A DNA stretch of 64,000 nt, taken from Leadbetterella sp. (GTDB taxonomy: Bacteria > Bacteroidota > Bacteroidia > Cytophagales > Spirosomataceae). The stretch spans positions 152,825 through 216,824 of the forward strand of contig JAHBUH010000005.1 of the NCBI GenBank assembly GCA_019638185.1. The letters are read 5' to 3'. The notes beneath the pieces were generated by a model, which did no database searches, was not told the DNA's origin, and saw only the letters and a list, made by a program, of their open reading frames with translations. Positions within the stretch are counted from its first letter, which is position 1; each line of letters opens with the position of its first letter. The translations under genes were made by a program, and so were the position numbers. Below are positions 43,626 to 51,849 of this stretch, piece by piece.

Positions 43626-44785
43626 CAGATGCTGTCGAAAAACGAGCCGCTCTTGGGAGTTTCCTCACTTCCGGGATGCTCCGTTTTTTCTACCATGGCC
43701 TTACGGATGGCAGCTTTTACTTTGTTTACCTTGTCCAGCATTTCCTCGGTGTTAGAGCCGTCTACGCTGGGCGGTGCAGCCGCCTGCGGCCGGCCGGCAA
43801 TCAGCCGGGCCTTCAATTCTTCCAGCCTATCCCACTGCCCGTTTTCAGCCAGGAGGGCCTGCTCGTTCCAGGTTCCGGGGTCATGGGCGGCAAAATGCGG
43901 CCCGGCAGCTGCCAGGATATCTTTCAGCCGGTATTCCGGCGTGGTGGCCAGCGTACGGAAGTCCATAATTCCGGCACTGTTCAGGATTTCTTTGATCTTG
44001 GGACCTATGCCCTCTATCACTTCCAGGTTAGTCTTATCTTCTTCCGGGGTCACTTCCAGGCTGATGGCGTTAACCGCTGAAGGAATGCTTACCCCGCTGG
44101 AATAATCGTCTTCTATTTTCTCACTGGTTTCCCGGAAAAAATCCACGGTTTCAGCCTTCACTTCGGCTATGGGTGCTTTTTCTTCCGGGACAGCCGTCGT
44201 TAACTCTGTAGAGTCGGTATCGCTCAGCAGTTGGGTCAGCTCACTGTGGTATTGTTTTAAACGGAGGATCAGGTCATTCTTTTTCCTTTCCAGGAGATTA
44301 TAGCGGGAGTCCAGCTCTGCAATCTCCAGTTCAGAAGCTTTCTGAATATCTTTGGCTTTGCCTTCGGCTTCACTGACCAGCTGTTTCCCGGTGTTTTCAG
44401 CTTCCCGGATGAGCTGATCGGCTTTGCGGTGAGCTTCTTCCAGCGTCTTAGCCGCCTCGTGGTCGGCCCTCTGTATGGTCTGGGATGCCTCCAGGCGGGC
44501 CGCTTCCACCTTGCGGGTGGCTTCGGCATTGGCGGTTTCAGCAATCCGCGAGCTGGTATCTTCGGCGGTTCTCAGGGTTTTGATGAGGGTCATTTCCACG
44601 TCTCTGAGCTTAGATGCTTCCTTCTCCGCTATATCCAGCTGCATCTTTAACATCTTTATCTCATTAAACATTTTATCCCATTCCTGGGCTATATCTCCCA
44701 GGAAGTTATGGACATCATCCACGTTATATCCCCTGAAAGATCTCTCAAATTCATGCTGCTTAATTTCTAAAGAGGTGATTCTCAT
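43625..44785 (-). CDS. DivIVA-type coiled-coil protein with C-terminal helix-hairpin-helix region
   Basis: 386 aa. The N-terminus MRITSLEIKQHEFERSFRGY is a DivIVA/GpsB-type lipid-binding start. A long coiled coil (~30-215) follows, rich in Glu, Ala and Lys heptads. After an acidic linker, VIEGIGPKIKEILNSAGI (~270) is a helix-hairpin-helix of the kind that binds DNA or nucleoprotein. So the protein could connect the membrane with DNA. First gene of the folate operon. A role in cell division or chromosome positioning is inference. Confidence 0.85.
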   Translation of the reverse strand: MRITSLEIKQHEFERSFRGYNVDDVHNFLGDIAQEWDKMFNEIKMLKMQLDIAEKEASKLRDVEMTLIKTLRTAEDTSSRIAETANAEATRKVEAARLEASQTIQRADHEAAKTLEEAHRKADQLIREAENTGKQLVSEAEGKAKDIQKASELEIAELDSRYNLLERKKNDLILRLKQYHSELTQLLSDTDSTELTTAVPEEKAPIAEVKAETVDFFRETSEKIEDDYSSGVSIPSAVNAISLEVTPEEDKTNLEVIEGIGPKIKEILNSAGIMDFRTLATTPEYRLKDILAAAGPHFAAHDPGTWNEQALLAENGQWDRLEELKARLIAGRPQAAAPPSVDGSNTEEMLDKVNKVKAAIRKAMVEKTEHPGSEETPKSGSFFDSI

Positions 44786-44980
44786 TTCTACTAATATTAA
44801 AAGGATCGGTTATGTTAAGACGGAAAAATAATTATGAAGTGACACATCATCTGCACTAAATAACGAGACAACTCCTGTTCTAGGCACAAAATAACAAAAA
44901 AATAGTAGTAAAGTAAAAAGTAAAAAACTAAAAGTTGCAGAACTCTCCGCAAGCGCCGCGGCCGGCCGCTTTTAATTTTT

Positions 44981-45877
44981 TCACGGGAACAGGCTCCACT
45001 CGGAAATGGTGCGGTCATCGCTGCCGGAAAACAGCCTTTGGGTATTTTCATTCCACCACAGGCGGTTGACCGAAGTACCGTGCGATGCAAACTTTCCCTT
45101 ATCGATCACCTTCAGCAGGCGCATGCTGTTAATGTCCCAGATTTTAACCGACTTATCCATGCTGCATGACGCCAGCAGCTCCGTACCTTTCAAAGGCAGG
45201 ACGTGGTTAATGGCATAATTATGGGCCGGTACTACAGCAGCGGGCAGGTAATCCAGGGTGCTGTCCCAGATCCGGATGTGGGCATCCCGGCCGCTGGAGA
45301 TCAGGTACTGCCCGTGATAGGCCAGCGTAAACACGGAATTGGTGTGACCTTCCAGGGTTTTTTTCAGCGCCAGGGTGTCCAGGTCGTAGATGTGGATGCG
45401 GTGGTCGGAGGAACCCACGGCCAGTTCGCCCAGGGCCTCATTCACGGCCAGGGCACGGATGCTTTTGCCTGATACCTGCAGGTGTTTGATGAAACTGTTT
45501 TGCCGGTTATCAATGACGTGGATATAGCCCAGGCTGTTGCCGGCCAGCGTTACGTTCCCGGCAGATAGAATGCAGAAGACAGATACCTTTCCCAGCTTCA
45601 GTGAGGCTTCCACCTTCTTGCCGGCCGTGTCTATGAGGTGCAGGCCCTCCGAGTTTTCCCCCAGCCAGATGCGGCCCTGCTGCCGGTTATGTTCAAAGGC
45701 ATACACCGGGTGGTTTACCCGTGCCACGGGCACGCCTTCCTCGGGGGAAACCCACTCTACCAGGTAGCCGTCGCCGGAAGCTGAAAGGATACGGCCCGCC
45801 GTGATCCCTTCTGCCAGATCATATACACTGTCCTTGTGCCCTTTGTACGTAGCCAGCTTATTAATTTCAAAATTCAT
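44981..45877 (-). CDS. WD40-repeat protein
   Basis: 298 aa from ATG 45877 (MNFEINKLATYKGHKDSVYD). Longer in-frame extensions would run into the divergent gene and are not protein-like. Seven WD-type blades are visible, the later ones canonical: LEGHTNSVFTLAYHGQYLIS with RIWD, then LLASCSMDKSVKIWDI, then GSDDRTISEWSL at the end. It makes one closed propeller, cytosolic, a scaffold for protein contacts. No enzymatic domain. Partners unknown. Its promoter lies inside the start of the divergent PPTase gene. Confidence 0.87.
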   Translation of the reverse strand: MNFEINKLATYKGHKDSVYDLAEGITAGRILSASGDGYLVEWVSPEEGVPVARVNHPVYAFEHNRQQGRIWLGENSEGLHLIDTAGKKVEASLKLGKVSVFCILSAGNVTLAGNSLGYIHVIDNRQNSFIKHLQVSGKSIRALAVNEALGELAVGSSDHRIHIYDLDTLALKKTLEGHTNSVFTLAYHGQYLISSGRDAHIRIWDSTLDYLPAAVVPAHNYAINHVLPLKGTELLASCSMDKSVKIWDINSMRLLKVIDKGKFASHGTSVNRLWWNENTQRLFSGSDDRTISEWSLFP

Positions 45878-45920
45878 TTGTACACTACAGGATCTGTGGT
45901 TTAATTGCTGAAATTTTAAA

Positions 45921-45951
45921 CAAAAGTAATCTGAATGCCCCTGTTTAGCAA
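45921..45951 (-). promoter_or_regulatory. Promoter of the WD40 gene
   Basis: Minus-strand TACTTTTG (plus 45921-45928) fits TAnnTTTG exactly. TTG (plus CAA at 45949-45951) is 20 bp further, inside the first codons of the PPTase gene. The spacing equals that of the other good promoters in the window. Confidence 0.6.
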
Positions 45952-46558
45952 CACCCGCCTGGATAACGGACTGGAGATCGTGGTATGGAACCTCACGGAA
46001 ACCCTGGAGGAGCTGACAGAGGCGGCCGTGCTGAGCCCGGAAGAGCAGACCGCCTGGGAGGCCATTTCCGTTCCCTCCAAAAAACGGGAATTCCTGGCCG
46101 GAAAGTATGTGCTGGAGAAGGCGTGCGCCGTGCTGAACATCGTTTACCGCGGTATAGAGAAGGATGAGAACGGCAAACCCCACCTGGTAGGGCGTGAGTA
46201 CGAGATCTCGCTGACCCATACAGAAGACTTTATCGCTGTGGCTTTCTTCCGGCACTCTGCAGTAGGGATAGACCTGGAAAAACCCAGGGAACAGATATTC
46301 CGGATCCTGCCCCGGCTGTACTCAGCTGAAGAAGTGGCCGCTGTAAACGGAGACCTGGATACCGCCACCATCTACTGGTCAGCCAAAGAAGCCCTCTACA
46401 AGCTGTACGGCAAAAGAGCCATAGACTTCCGGAAGCACCTGAAGCTTTATAATAATGAAAAGGAGCTGGAAGGGCTTATCTCCGTTAACAGCACCTGCAT
46501 TCATTGTCGCTTTTACATCACCCGCGTCCTGGAATACTACCTGGTGGTGGCTTACTGA
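45935..46558 (+). CDS. 4'-phosphopantetheinyl transferase superfamily protein
   Basis: 207 aa. The metal and CoA-binding motif VGIDLEKPRE lies near 108-117 and the second motif YWSAKEALYKLYGK near 147-160. Transfers the phosphopantetheine arm from CoA to carrier proteins. The length and lack of the short AcpS form suggest the Sfp-like class. Cytosolic. Divergent from the WD40 gene with 57 bp between starts. Confidence 0.9.
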   Translation: MPLFSNTRLDNGLEIVVWNLTETLEELTEAAVLSPEEQTAWEAISVPSKKREFLAGKYVLEKACAVLNIVYRGIEKDENGKPHLVGREYEISLTHTEDFIAVAFFRHSAVGIDLEKPREQIFRILPRLYSAEEVAAVNGDLDTATIYWSAKEALYKLYGKRAIDFRKHLKLYNNEKELEGLISVNSTCIHCRFYITRVLEYYLVVAY

Positions 46559-46562
46559 ACTC

Positions 46563-46907
46563 TTAATTCCGGGCCTGGCTCAGGATATCCTCCAGGCTGA
46601 TGCCGTAGTGCGACTCGTGGTAAACCGCCGTTCCGCCCTTCAGCAGGATAAACTGCGGCGACTCGTGCTGCACCCCGTATTTTTCAGCGATGGCGTTTGA
46701 AATATCGCGATGCGCTATCAGGTCCAGGTAATACATTTTTAAAGCTTCGGTGCCTTCTGCCTTAGGCCAGCGGCGTTCCAGCCGATCCAGGGCCGTGGCG
46801 CTGATGGAGCAGCGTGTACTGTGTTTGAAAATGCCTACGGGCACCTCACGTGACTCTTCGGTCAGGGTGTCCAGTTGGGCTATATCGGTTAATTCCTGCC
46901 AGATCAT
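46563..46907 (-). CDS. ytxJ: YtxJ-type monothiol bacilliredoxin-like protein
   Basis: 114 aa, thioredoxin fold. VGIFKHSTRCSISATAL carries the single active Cys of the family (RCSIS, no CxxC). YYLDLIAHRDISNAIAE and HESPQFILLKGG (with cis-Pro) complete the pattern. YtxJ-type proteins are linked to bacillithiol-dependent redox control. It follows panC by 45 bp on the same strand. The stop is 4 bp from the converging PPTase stop. Confidence 0.88.
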   Translation of the reverse strand: MIWQELTDIAQLDTLTEESREVPVGIFKHSTRCSISATALDRLERRWPKAEGTEALKMYYLDLIAHRDISNAIAEKYGVQHESPQFILLKGGTAVYHESHYGISLEDILSQARN

Positions 46908-46952
46908 GGATAAATTTATATCTGTAATAACAAGTGCCGCTTCAAAAATGGT

Positions 46953-47780
46953 TCATAAAATAAGGTTATCGATCAGCCTGACGCCGTCCAGGTGAGCTGC
47001 CACCACCAGCACCGTTTTCACCGCCGGGTCATACGCGGGTATCCGCTCCAGGTCACTGAAAGCCACCACTTCGTAATACTCCAGCCGGAAATCAGGGTGC
47101 TCAGCGTACGCTGCAGCCAGCGTGCTTTCCACCTCTGCCGGTGATACGCCGCTCTGCAGCAGCGCTTTCCCTTTCAGCAGCGACTGGTAGATGAACGGCG
47201 CCACCCGGCGTTTTTCCGGGCTCAGGCGCACATTCCGGGAGGACATGGCCAGGCCATCCGCCTCCCGTACCGTTTCGCAGAAAACCAGCTCGATGCCAAA
47301 GCTGAGGTCATTCACCAGGCGGTTAATCACGGCGCACTGCTGTATATCCTTCTGCCCGAAATAGGCCCGCTGCGGGCGCACCATGTGAAACAGCTTACTG
47401 ACCACCAGGCCCACGCCGTTGAAATGCCCGGGCCGGAAGGCTCCCTCCAGGATCTGCTCCAGTCGCCCGAAATCCATTTTCAGTACCGCAGGTGCCGGGT
47501 ACATTTCCCGGACAGACGGTACAAAAACCGCATCGCAACCGGCTTTTTCCAGGCGCTCCAGGTCGGCCTCCAGGGTGCGCGGATACCGGGCCAGGTCTTC
47601 CGGGTTATTAAATTGGGTGGGGTTTACAAAAATACTGGCCATACTTATTTCGTTTTCTTCTTTGGCCCGGCGGATCAAAGAAATATGGCCTTCATGCAGG
47701 GCACCCATGGTGGGTACGAAACCTACGGAATGACTTTTTGTGTAATTTTGCGTCTCAATGACGGTTTCAAATACTTTCAT
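46953..47780 (-). CDS. panC: Pantoate-beta-alanine ligase
   Basis: 275 aa. Nucleotidyltransferase motifs: FVPTMGALHEGHISLI (HIGH-type), FVNPTQFNNPEDLARYPRT, FFGQKDIQQ-like YFGQKDIQQCAVI and the KMSKS-like MSSRNVRLSPEKR. Uses ATP to join pantoate and beta-alanine, giving pantothenate for CoA. Cytosolic. Its start codon is only 4 bp from the divergent M23 peptidase start, so the two promoters must overlap the coding regions. Confidence 0.96.
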   Translation of the reverse strand: MKVFETVIETQNYTKSHSVGFVPTMGALHEGHISLIRRAKEENEISMASIFVNPTQFNNPEDLARYPRTLEADLERLEKAGCDAVFVPSVREMYPAPAVLKMDFGRLEQILEGAFRPGHFNGVGLVVSKLFHMVRPQRAYFGQKDIQQCAVINRLVNDLSFGIELVFCETVREADGLAMSSRNVRLSPEKRRVAPFIYQSLLKGKALLQSGVSPAEVESTLAAAYAEHPDFRLEYYEVVAFSDLERIPAYDPAVKTVLVVAAHLDGVRLIDNLIL

Positions 47781-47784
47781 ACCG

Positions 47785-48378
47785 ATGTTTTTGAGAATTT
47801 TAACAATTTTGATTTGCAGTGTCCATACGCTGAGCGCCCAATATAGTTATAAAAATAACGTGGAGGATTATTGGGAAAAAGAACTTTCCGCCATGACTGA
47901 CCTGACAGAAGTGGTGAGCTATATCCATAATGATCCTTTTAAAAACCTCTTCATCCGCCACATTCCCGCCGGTAACCCGCTGGAAAGGGAAATAGAGGTA
48001 AACTCCTTCTACGGCGCCCGCAAGCACCCCATTCATAAAGTCCTTAAATTTCACCGGGGCATAGATCTGGAAGGCAGCACCGGCGAGTACGTGGTGTCCA
48101 GCGGAGACGGCGTGGTAGCAGAAACCGGCTTCCAGCCAGACCTGGGCTACTTCGTAAAGGTCCGCCACAAATACGGTTTTGAATCCCTCTACGGCCACCT
48201 CAGCAAGATCATCGTCAAAAAAGGCCAGGAAATTCAAAAAAACACCCGCATCGGCAAAGTAGGCGCCACCGGTAAAGTCACCGGCCCCCACCTGCACTAC
48301 ACCCTCAAAAAGAACGGCGAATACCTCGACCCGTTTGATTTTCTCTTCATGAAGTTTGAGGAGGAGGCAGGTATCTGA
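47785..48378 (+). CDS. M23-family (LytM) cell-wall peptidase
   Basis: 197 aa from ATG 47785, which gives the clean signal peptide MFLRILTILICSVHTLSAQ; an ATG at 47758 would lie inside panC. The LytM domain is complete: KFHRGIDLEG (zinc His and Asp), YGHLSKI and GPHLHYTL (catalytic and zinc His). It should cleave peptidoglycan cross-bridges in the periplasm, or serve as an activator. A -7-like TAATTTTG lies at 47743-47750 inside panC. No -33 TTG at the right distance was seen. Confidence 0.92.
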   Translation: MFLRILTILICSVHTLSAQYSYKNNVEDYWEKELSAMTDLTEVVSYIHNDPFKNLFIRHIPAGNPLEREIEVNSFYGARKHPIHKVLKFHRGIDLEGSTGEYVVSSGDGVVAETGFQPDLGYFVKVRHKYGFESLYGHLSKIIVKKGQEIQKNTRIGKVGATGKVTGPHLHYTLKKNGEYLDPFDFLFMKFEEEAGI

Positions 48379-48461
48379 AAGAGCCTTTTTTCTTCGTTTT
48401 TCTCTCCTGACCGATAGTTTCAGGACCATTGTACCCGTTTAATAAAAATGGCAGTTTTTTT

Positions 48462-48493
48462 TTGGAGGGAAAAACAACCCTCTTTTATTTTTG
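48462..48493 (+). promoter_or_regulatory. Promoter of the lipoprotein remnant and membrane-protein cluster
   Basis: TTG at 48462-48464 (in TTTGG) and TATTTTTG at 48486-48493, spacer 21 bp. TAnnTTTG is fully matched, 30 bp before ATG 48524. The stretch 48379-48523 holds nothing else that I recognise. Confidence 0.6.
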
Positions 48494-48523
48494 GCCATTA
48501 TAAACTAATTCAAACAAATTTTT

Positions 48524-48743
48524 ATGAAAAGATCTGCATTTATCAAGAGTTTCGCTGCTATCGCAGGGGGGGATTGTGTTAAGTTGTAAAAACGGGCTTA
48601 CCGCTGACTTCCTGGAACCGGAAACTACTCAATCGCTGTCGTTAAGCGACGCAAAAAAATGGTTCGAAGGGTCGTGTTCTGTTTGGGAAATAATAATCTA
48701 TATATTATTAAGGGGAAGGATAAAGGGTATGTTCTTTTCGTAA
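48524..48743 (+). pseudogene. Lipoprotein 5' remnant broken at a G7 tract
   Basis: ATG 48524 reads MKRSAFIKSFAAIAGG and then meets a stop at 48587. Removing one G from the run of seven at 48566-48572 gives IVLSCKNGLTADFLEPE then SLSLSDAKKWFEGS, i.e. a normal lipobox (IVLSC) and mature start. The readable protein then degrades and stops at 48741. It is therefore the head of a larger lipoprotein that has lost most of its length. With only the frame lesion it could be phase-variable, but the truncation argues for decay. It stands directly before three small membrane-protein genes. Confidence 0.6.
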
Positions 48744-48765
48744 CAGAATTGATTTTTTAGGAAAT

Positions 48766-49212
48766 ATGATAATCAAAAACTGGCTTTTAGACATCCGGGA
48801 TTATGCATTTATACTGGAATATAAACAAACGGGAGACGCAACAAAAAAAGACTATATAAGTAAAGTGCTACCCATGTTTGGGGTCTATTATACGGTACTA
48901 ATGGGAGCTATTTTGTATCTTATACGGGCATTTTATGATATTCCGCTCATTAAGCAAATATACCATTCCGGTTTATTTGTAAAAGTTGGGTTTGCTCTTT
49001 TGTTCGTATATCTGCCTTTCAGGATACTTCATTTCTTTTTGGATCGAAAGTTTGCTGATATTCCATTTCCAAACTCTCAAACACCTCCACTTGCTTTAAA
49101 AAGAAAGAAAAAAGTATACTGGTTAACGTTTGTTTCGGGGATAGTCCTTTTTGTCCTTTTGATTGTGATAACGCTTAAGATAGGTTATGTCGGTGACGGC
49201 CCCATTTTTTGA
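48766..49212 (+). CDS. Small membrane protein, tandem paralogue 1
   Basis: 148 aa. Three hydrophobic segments: GVYYTVLMGAILYLIRAF (~48-65), VGFALLFVYLPFRILHFF (~78-96) and a long one near the C-terminus (FVSGIVLFVLLIVITLKI). The N-terminal motif LLDIRDYAFILEYKQTGD recurs in the next two proteins (LTDVRDY, LTDLRDF), showing common descent. Family unknown. AT-rich. It may belong with the broken lipoprotein just upstream, for example as an immunity-type partner, but no direct evidence exists. Confidence 0.7.
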   Translation: MIIKNWLLDIRDYAFILEYKQTGDATKKDYISKVLPMFGVYYTVLMGAILYLIRAFYDIPLIKQIYHSGLFVKVGFALLFVYLPFRILHFFLDRKFADIPFPNSQTPPLALKRKKKVYWLTFVSGIVLFVLLIVITLKIGYVGDGPIF

Positions 49213-49220
49213 ATAACAAA

Positions 49221-49248
49221 ACTCTTCCGGCACTCACACCGGAAGAGT
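49221..49248 (+). terminator. Hairpin after paralogue 1
   Basis: ACTCTTCCGG at 49221-49230 and CCGGAAGAGT at 49239-49248, a perfect 10-bp stem with an 8-base loop, followed by GTGTTATTT. It lies 8 bp after the stop codon; a weak or attenuating terminator. Confidence 0.55.
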
Positions 49249-49306
49249 GTGTTATTTAAATGTATTAGAGTTTGTACCGGACACGTTTACAATAATTAAT
49301 TACCAC

Positions 49307-49720
49307 ATGAATAAATTTCTGACTGATGTGCGGGATTATATATACATACAATCCAATTACAAGGCAAATGGTCTGCTTTACTGGATTCTAACGGGAGCAG
49401 CTGTATTTTCCTTCTATATTGGGGTTTTTATGTTATTGGGTATTGTTATGCCTGACCCACTTTATTTATATCTCACAGGAATTAAATACTATTCTCCAGG
49501 GTTTAGGTATTTCAACTATCTGTTTATTATAGCATTATGTGGAATAATGGCGATTGGGTTTAATAGCCTGACGTCTAAAGTTCCGTTGCCTGATAAAGCA
49601 GACATTACGCCTAAAGTGTTTAGAAGGAAACTTCTGAACACTTACCTTTTCGTGTTTACGGGATTTGTGTTTATGATTTTGTGTATTTTTATTTTTGGCT
49701 ACTTCAAATTTCAAAGATAA
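49307..49720 (+). CDS. Small membrane protein, tandem paralogue 2
   Basis: 137 aa from ATG 49307 (MNKFLTDVRDYIYIQSNY), chosen because the N-terminal motif aligns with both neighbours; an upstream ATG would add 20 unrelated residues. Three hydrophobic segments at ~28-52, ~75-92 and ~110-132. It shares the (L)TDVRDY motif and topology but little other sequence with its neighbours. Function unknown; AT-rich. The last codons are followed by the third gene after 16 bp. Confidence 0.68.
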   Translation: MNKFLTDVRDYIYIQSNYKANGLLYWILTGAAVFSFYIGVFMLLGIVMPDPLYLYLTGIKYYSPGFRYFNYLFIIALCGIMAIGFNSLTSKVPLPDKADITPKVFRRKLLNTYLFVFTGFVFMILCIFIFGYFKFQR

Positions 49721-49736
49721 TTTTCAAATAAACCTA

Positions 49737-50156
49737 ATGAAGCAAATCCTGACAGACCTTAGAGACTTCTCCTATTTATGGACATTAAAGCAAATGAATA
49801 ATCCGTCCGGAGGTGAAAAAGTAAGATATAAGACCAAATTCTACTACATAATCGGGATCTACTATTTTACCTTCCTTGGCCTTATTTTATATCTTTCCAG
49901 GAAGTTCTTCCGGGTTGATGTAAACGCACTTTTAGGGATAAATATGGGGTTAAAGATATTTCTTACGGCGGTAATCATCTATTTGCCCATAATGTTGATA
50001 GGAAACATTCTTTTAAGAAGCATATCTTCGTTTCCTATTAGTGAAGAAGATATTGCACGTAAAAGGAAAACCTATATCTCAGCAGTTCTGTTAGGCTTTG
50101 CATTGCTGGCCCTGGCTGTTTATATGACTACCCTGCTTGGGAAAGTAAACGTTTAG
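49737..50156 (+). CDS. Small membrane protein, tandem paralogue 3
   Basis: 139 aa from ATG 49737 (MKQILTDLRDFSYLWTLKQ). Three hydrophobic segments: IIGIYYFTFLGLILYLSR, FLTAVIIYLPIMLIGNI and AVLLGFALLALAVYMTTL. It is closer to paralogue 1 than paralogue 2 is (GIYYFTFLGLILYL against GVYYTVLMGAILYL). Function unknown. The region after it (50157-50328) holds no gene. Confidence 0.7.
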   Translation: MKQILTDLRDFSYLWTLKQMNNPSGGEKVRYKTKFYYIIGIYYFTFLGLILYLSRKFFRVDVNALLGINMGLKIFLTAVIIYLPIMLIGNILLRSISSFPISEEDIARKRKTYISAVLLGFALLALAVYMTTLLGKVNV

Positions 50157-50328
50157 TCTGTGCTAAGGCCATGATGTTCTGTTTCAATTCCTACCGCCTC
50201 AAAATTTCCTTAACTTTTTCTATAATTCATTGCATTTAGTTAATAATCTGACGTTCTGTTATAGGATTATAAGTGGATTAATTTTTATTATATAGCCCTG
50301 GTAGTTCAGTCAGTTAACTTTTAAAAAA

Positions 50329-51765
50329 ATGATCAGAACACTCTTTCTCATCCTGCTTTTATCCGCGGTGCTTTCCTGCAAAGACCACGGCAGCAGCGAT
50401 AATAACACAGACCCGGGTACCGCAGACGGCCGGGTGACCGTTTGGGTGACCACCGGGAACCAGGCCCGGTTACTGGCCCGTGACACTACGCTGAGCCTGG
50501 TTCCGAAACGTACGGATAACCAGGGCGTCACCCTGACCGTGGACCAGGCCGGAACCCTGCAGGAAATGGAAGGCTTCGGGGCGGCGCTGACGGAATCATC
50601 GGCCTATCTTATTCATACCCGGCTGAATACATCACAGCGAAAAGAACTCCTGCAGGAGCTTTTTGACCGGGAAAAGGGCATAGGGATCAGCTACCTGCGG
50701 ATTACCATGGGCGCTTCTGACTTCTCGCTGGAGGATTTTACGTATTGCGACAGGCCCGCCGGTGAAACCGATCCCGAACTCCTGCATTTCTCCATTGCAA
50801 AAGACCAGCGCCACCTCATCCCCGTGCTGAAGGAGATCCTGGAGATCTCGCCCCGGATCCGCATCATGGCTACGCCCTGGAGTCCGCCGGCCTGGATGAA
50901 AACAAACGGAAAGCTGGCCGGAGGAAAGCTGAAACCCGAATACTATGGCGCCTATGCCCGGTATTTTGTGAAATACCTTCAGGCCTATCAGAAAGAGGGC
51001 ATCACCATTGACGCCCTTTCGCCTCAGAATGAGCCTTTGCATGAAGCGGCTTACCCTTCTATGCGCATGGAAGCGCAGGAGCAACTGGATTTCATCAAAA
51101 ACCACCTGGGCCCTCAGCTGGAAAAGGAAAACCTGAAAACAAAGATCCTGGCGTATGATCATAACTGGGACCGGCCGGATTACCCCATGACTATACTGGC
51201 CGATCCTGACGCCCGGAAATACGTAAGTGGTTCAGCCTTTCATGCCTATGCCGGAGACGTGAGCGCCATGACCACGGTGCATGAGGCCTATAAAGACAAA
51301 GGCCTGTACTTTACCGAGATTTCCGGGGGGCAGTGGGCCACGGATTTTGCCGGTAACCTGGGCTGGAACATGAAAAATATCTTCATCGGGGCGCCTGAAA
51401 ACTGGTCTAAAAACGCCCTGCTCTGGAACCTGGCCCTGGATGAGCACCACGGGCCGGTGAACAAAGGCTGCGCCGACTGCCGGGGGGTGATCACCATTTC
51501 CGAAGGCGGTTTGGTTCAGCGCAACGTGGAATATTATGCCCTGGCGCACCTGAGTAAATTTGTGGCAGACGGGGCCGTGAGGGTCAAAACTAACCCGGTA
51601 ACGGCCGTGAAGCAGGTGGCTTTTAAAAACCCTGACGGCAGCGTGGCGGTCATTGTGCTGAACGATGCCGATGACCTCCGGCGACTGAACCTGGTGCTGG
51701 ACGATGTGCAGGTGACCGCTAACCAGGAACCCGGGTCTGTAGCTACCTATTTGATTAAAAAATGA
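50329..51765 (+). CDS. Glycoside hydrolase family 30 lipoprotein
   Basis: 478 aa. Lipoprotein signal with lipobox AVLSC. The TIM-barrel catalytic domain has EGFGAALTESSA near the start, IRIMATPWSPPAWMKTN, the acid/base Glu in LSPQNEPLHE (~235) and the nucleophile Glu in YFTEISGGQW (~329). The C-terminal beta-domain follows. The motifs fit GH30 subfamilies such as 1 or 3 (beta-glucosylceramidase or beta-1,6-glucanase type). As the first gene before susC/susD it points to a beta-glucan substrate. Surface or periplasmic. Linkage specificity not readable. Confidence 0.92.
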   Translation: MIRTLFLILLLSAVLSCKDHGSSDNNTDPGTADGRVTVWVTTGNQARLLARDTTLSLVPKRTDNQGVTLTVDQAGTLQEMEGFGAALTESSAYLIHTRLNTSQRKELLQELFDREKGIGISYLRITMGASDFSLEDFTYCDRPAGETDPELLHFSIAKDQRHLIPVLKEILEISPRIRIMATPWSPPAWMKTNGKLAGGKLKPEYYGAYARYFVKYLQAYQKEGITIDALSPQNEPLHEAAYPSMRMEAQEQLDFIKNHLGPQLEKENLKTKILAYDHNWDRPDYPMTILADPDARKYVSGSAFHAYAGDVSAMTTVHEAYKDKGLYFTEISGGQWATDFAGNLGWNMKNIFIGAPENWSKNALLWNLALDEHHGPVNKGCADCRGVITISEGGLVQRNVEYYALAHLSKFVADGAVRVKTNPVTAVKQVAFKNPDGSVAVIVLNDADDLRRLNLVLDDVQVTANQEPGSVATYLIKK

Positions 51766-51849
51766 TATTTCTCATAGGAATATTTAAACATCTTCATTTG
51801 TTTTGTGGTTTCGTTTAAGTGAAAAAATCAATCAGTTTATATTTTAAGT

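Noticed and set aside
44945-44975. Terminator after the WD40 gene (GC-rich GCGGCCGGCCGC palindrome)
   Set aside because: The stem is short and the minus-strand continuation has no T-run; too weak to call.
45878-46255. N-terminal extension of the WD40 protein by 126 residues
   Set aside because: It would overlap the divergent PPTase gene completely in antisense; the extension is not protein-like and the ATG at 45877 gives a complete propeller.
50295-50371. Complete tRNA gene
   Set aside because: Only the first ~23 bases look like a tRNA; no anticodon stem, T-arm or CCA-side acceptor pairing follows.
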